From: Desulfobacterales bacterium
GTDB lineage: Bacteria > Desulfobacterota > Desulfobacteria > Desulfobacterales > ETH-SRB1
DNA length: 13,644 nt
Assembly: GCA_030017395.1 (NCBI GenBank)
Contig: JASEIZ010000034.1
Location: 1 to 13,644 of the forward strand
Direction: 5' to 3'
This document shows, piece by piece, positions 12,002-13,644 of the stretch; within the stretch, counting starts at the first letter, position 1; each line of letters opens with the position of its first letter. The notes beneath the pieces were generated by a model that was not told where the DNA came from, made no database searches, and was given only the letters and a program-made list of their open reading frames with translations. The position numbers and the translations under genes were made by a program.

Positions 12002-13644
12002 TTATTTTACGACTGCGCCTTTATCAGCAGATGATACCATGCGCGAATATCTGGCCATATATCCATGTGTTATCTTCGGTTCAGGAGGCGACCACAAGGC
12101 AAATCTATCCTTGATCTTCTCTTCGGCAACCTTGAGAGTTATTTTTTTACCTGGAATATCAATTGATATAAGATCGCCTTCTTTAACAATTGCAATCGGC
12201 CCTCCCTGTATGGCTTCCGGCGAAACATGTCCTATGGATGCGCCTTTAGTGCCTCCTGAAAACCGGCCGTCTGTGATAAGGGCAACATAACTGTCTAATT
12301 TCATGCCGGCAATTGCAGAAGTCGGAGTCAGCATCTCCCGCATTCCAGGGCCGCCCATAGGCCCTTCATAACGTATGACGATAACATCTCCTTTTTTTAT
12401 ACTGCCGTTCATAATAGCATGGCTGGCATCTTCTTCGGAATCAAAAACCCTGGCGGGCCCTTCATGGCACAACATCTCATCTAACACCGCAGACTGTTTT
12501 ACAATGCATCCATCAGGTGCAAGGTTTCCGAAAAGTACGGCAAGACCTCCATAGTTATGATACGGATTGTCTACGGGCCGTATGATATCTTTATCCAGGG
12601 TTTGAACATCTGCAACATTGTCGCCGATCGTTTTCCCGGTTACAGTCATGCAGTCATTGTTGATAAGGCCTGCATGTAACAGCTCATTGACTAAAGCGCT
12701 GATGCCTCCCGCACGATTCAGATCCTCTATGTGGTGTTTGCCTCCAGGGCTGAGCGAGCAAAGATGAGGTGTTGCCATGCTGATTTCGTTGATCATATTA
12801 AGGTCGATATTTACCTTTGCTTCATTTGCAATTGCCAGAAGATGGAGAGCAGTATTGGTCGAACACCCAAGCGCCATATCAACTGTAAGAGCATTTTTAA
12901 ATGCCTTTTCAGTCATGATTTTTTTAGGAGTAATCTGCTGCTTTAAAAGACTGATTATCTGCATTCCAGCCTCTTTGGCCAGACGGATACGCGCGGCCAT
13001 CACGGCAGGAATTGTGCCGTTGCCGGGCAATCCCATGCCTATGGCCTCGGTCAAACAGTTCATGGAATTGGCGGTAAACATGCCGGCACATGACCCGCAG
13101 GTTGGACAGGCGGCATTTTCAATAGAGGTCAAGTCCTTTTCCGTCATCCTGCCTGAAAGCACTGCGCCGACAGATTCAAAAACAGTGATAAGGTCGATTT
13201 TCCCGGTCCCTGTTTGGTTTGGATTATCTCCGGCCAGCATAGGGCCTCCGCTTATTACAATTGTGGGAAGATCCAGACGTGCCGCAGCCATCAGCATTCC
13301 CGGCACGATCTTATCGCAATTTACAACCATAACCATGGCATCGAATGCATGGGCGGTAGCCATCACCTCAATTGAATCCGCGATAAGTTCACGGCTCGCG
13401 AGAGAATACTTCATCCCCGTATGATTCATGGCAATCCCGTCACAAACACCGATCGTACCGAATTCTACAGGGGTGCCGCCTCCCATATAAACTCCGGCCT
13501 TTACAGCTTCTACAATTTTATCAAGATGGACATGCCCCGGAATAATCGCATTGGCTGAATTGGCAATGCCAATAAGAGGCCTTTCCAGTTCGACATCTGT
13601 ATATCCCATTGACTTAAAGAGGCTTCGATGAGGCGCCCTTTCAA
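12002..13644 (-). CDS. ilvD: Dihydroxy-acid dehydratase (5' end outside window)
   Basis: Iron-sulfur dehydratase that converts 2,3-dihydroxyisovalerate or 2,3-dihydroxy-3-methylvalerate to the 2-keto acids. The frame is open to the window edge: upstream of the internal ATG at 13609 it reads ERAPHRSLFKS, the usual IlvD N-terminal sequence. The gene is therefore partial and that ATG is not its start. The visible 546 residues lack only a handful from the family's length of about 555-560. Numbering from Met 13609, cluster ligands are expected at Cys56 (GVCDGIA), Cys98 (VNCDKIVPGM) and Cys171 (CPTCGSCAGMFTANSMNCL). The three-Cys pattern is shared by [2Fe-2S] and [4Fe-4S] DHADs, so cluster type is undecided. 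GGRFSGGT-like DGRFSGGTKGASIGHVSPEA near the C-terminus is characteristic of the family. It is the first visible gene of the cluster, and regulatory leader sequence would lie beyond the edge. Confidence 0.97.
   Translation of the reverse strand, partial: ERAPHRSLFKSMGYTDVELERPLIGIANSANAIIPGHVHLDKIVEAVKAGVYMGGGTPVEFGTIGVCDGIAMNHTGMKYSLASRELIADSIEVMATAHAFDAMVMVVNCDKIVPGMLMAAARLDLPTIVISGGPMLAGDNPNQTGTGKIDLITVFESVGAVLSGRMTEKDLTSIENAACPTCGSCAGMFTANSMNCLTEAIGMGLPGNGTIPAVMAARIRLAKEAGMQIISLLKQQITPKKIMTEKAFKNALTVDMALGCSTNTALHLLAIANEAKVNIDLNMINEISMATPHLCSLSPGGKHHIEDLNRAGGISALVNELLHAGLINNDCMTVTGKTIGDNVADVQTLDKDIIRPVDNPYHNYGGLAVLFGNLAPDGCIVKQSAVLDEMLCHEGPARVFDSEEDASHAIMNGSIKKGDVIVIRYEGPMGGPGMREMLTPTSAIAGMKLDSYVALITDGRFSGGTKGASIGHVSPEAIQGGPIAIVKEGDLISIDIPGKKITLKVAEEKIKDRFALWSPPEPKITHGYMARYSRMVSSADKGAVVK

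Noticed and set aside
12777..13424. Long plus-strand frame opposite ilvD
   Set aside because: It is an antisense shadow of a clear ilvD coding region, with no recognisable protein features.
13607..13609. ATG as the start of ilvD
   Set aside because: In-frame codons upstream to the window edge encode ERAPHRSLFKS, the conserved IlvD N-terminal sequence, so the true start lies outside.

Overview
The window looks like a chromosomal segment of a mesophilic, anaerobic-type deltaproteobacterium (Desulfobacterota; the Desulfobacterales are my best guess). This is inferred from moderate GC, a GlnRS gene, a cyclic-nucleotide-binding/PilZ fusion, a KARI of the roughly 350-residue type, citramalate synthase in the ilv/leu cluster, and gaps rich in small palindromic repeats. 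No rRNA or marker gene is present to fix the taxon.

Left part (1-2838): a decayed rhodanese-like gene end lies beside a REP-like palindrome at the left edge. glnS follows on the minus strand, and a divergent plus-strand gene encodes an N-terminal cyclic-nucleotide-binding domain joined to a C-terminal PilZ domain.

Middle (2839-4906): the C-terminal half of a CtlX-type (arginine deiminase/DDAH-like) hydrolase gene has no N-terminal half. Its upstream flank is a block of GC-rich palindromes. Another REP-like copy follows, then pyrD (class 1B dihydroorotate dehydrogenase) without an adjacent pyrK. pyrD converges with leuA across a large imperfect palindrome built of 8-bp units.

Right part (4907-13644): a minus-strand branched-chain amino acid cluster reads, in transcription order, ilvD (5' end off the window) - ilvB - ilvN - ilvC - cimA - leuA. 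IlvB/N, IlvC and IlvD make the 2-keto acids for valine and isoleucine. CimA supplies citramalate for threonine-independent 2-ketobutyrate. LeuA starts the leucine branch. The isopropylmalate isomerase and dehydrogenase (leuCD, leuB) that CimA and LeuA both need are not in the window.

The most unusual feature is in the gaps of this cluster. Three of the five intercistronic gaps (ilvD-ilvB, ilvN-ilvC, ilvC-cimA) hold degenerate arrays with a 7-bp period, each with a different unit. The convergent pyrD/leuA gap holds an 8-bp-period version arranged as an inverted repeat. The cimA-leuA gap is filled by a MITE-like element with terminal inverted repeats and internal hairpins sharing one loop sequence.
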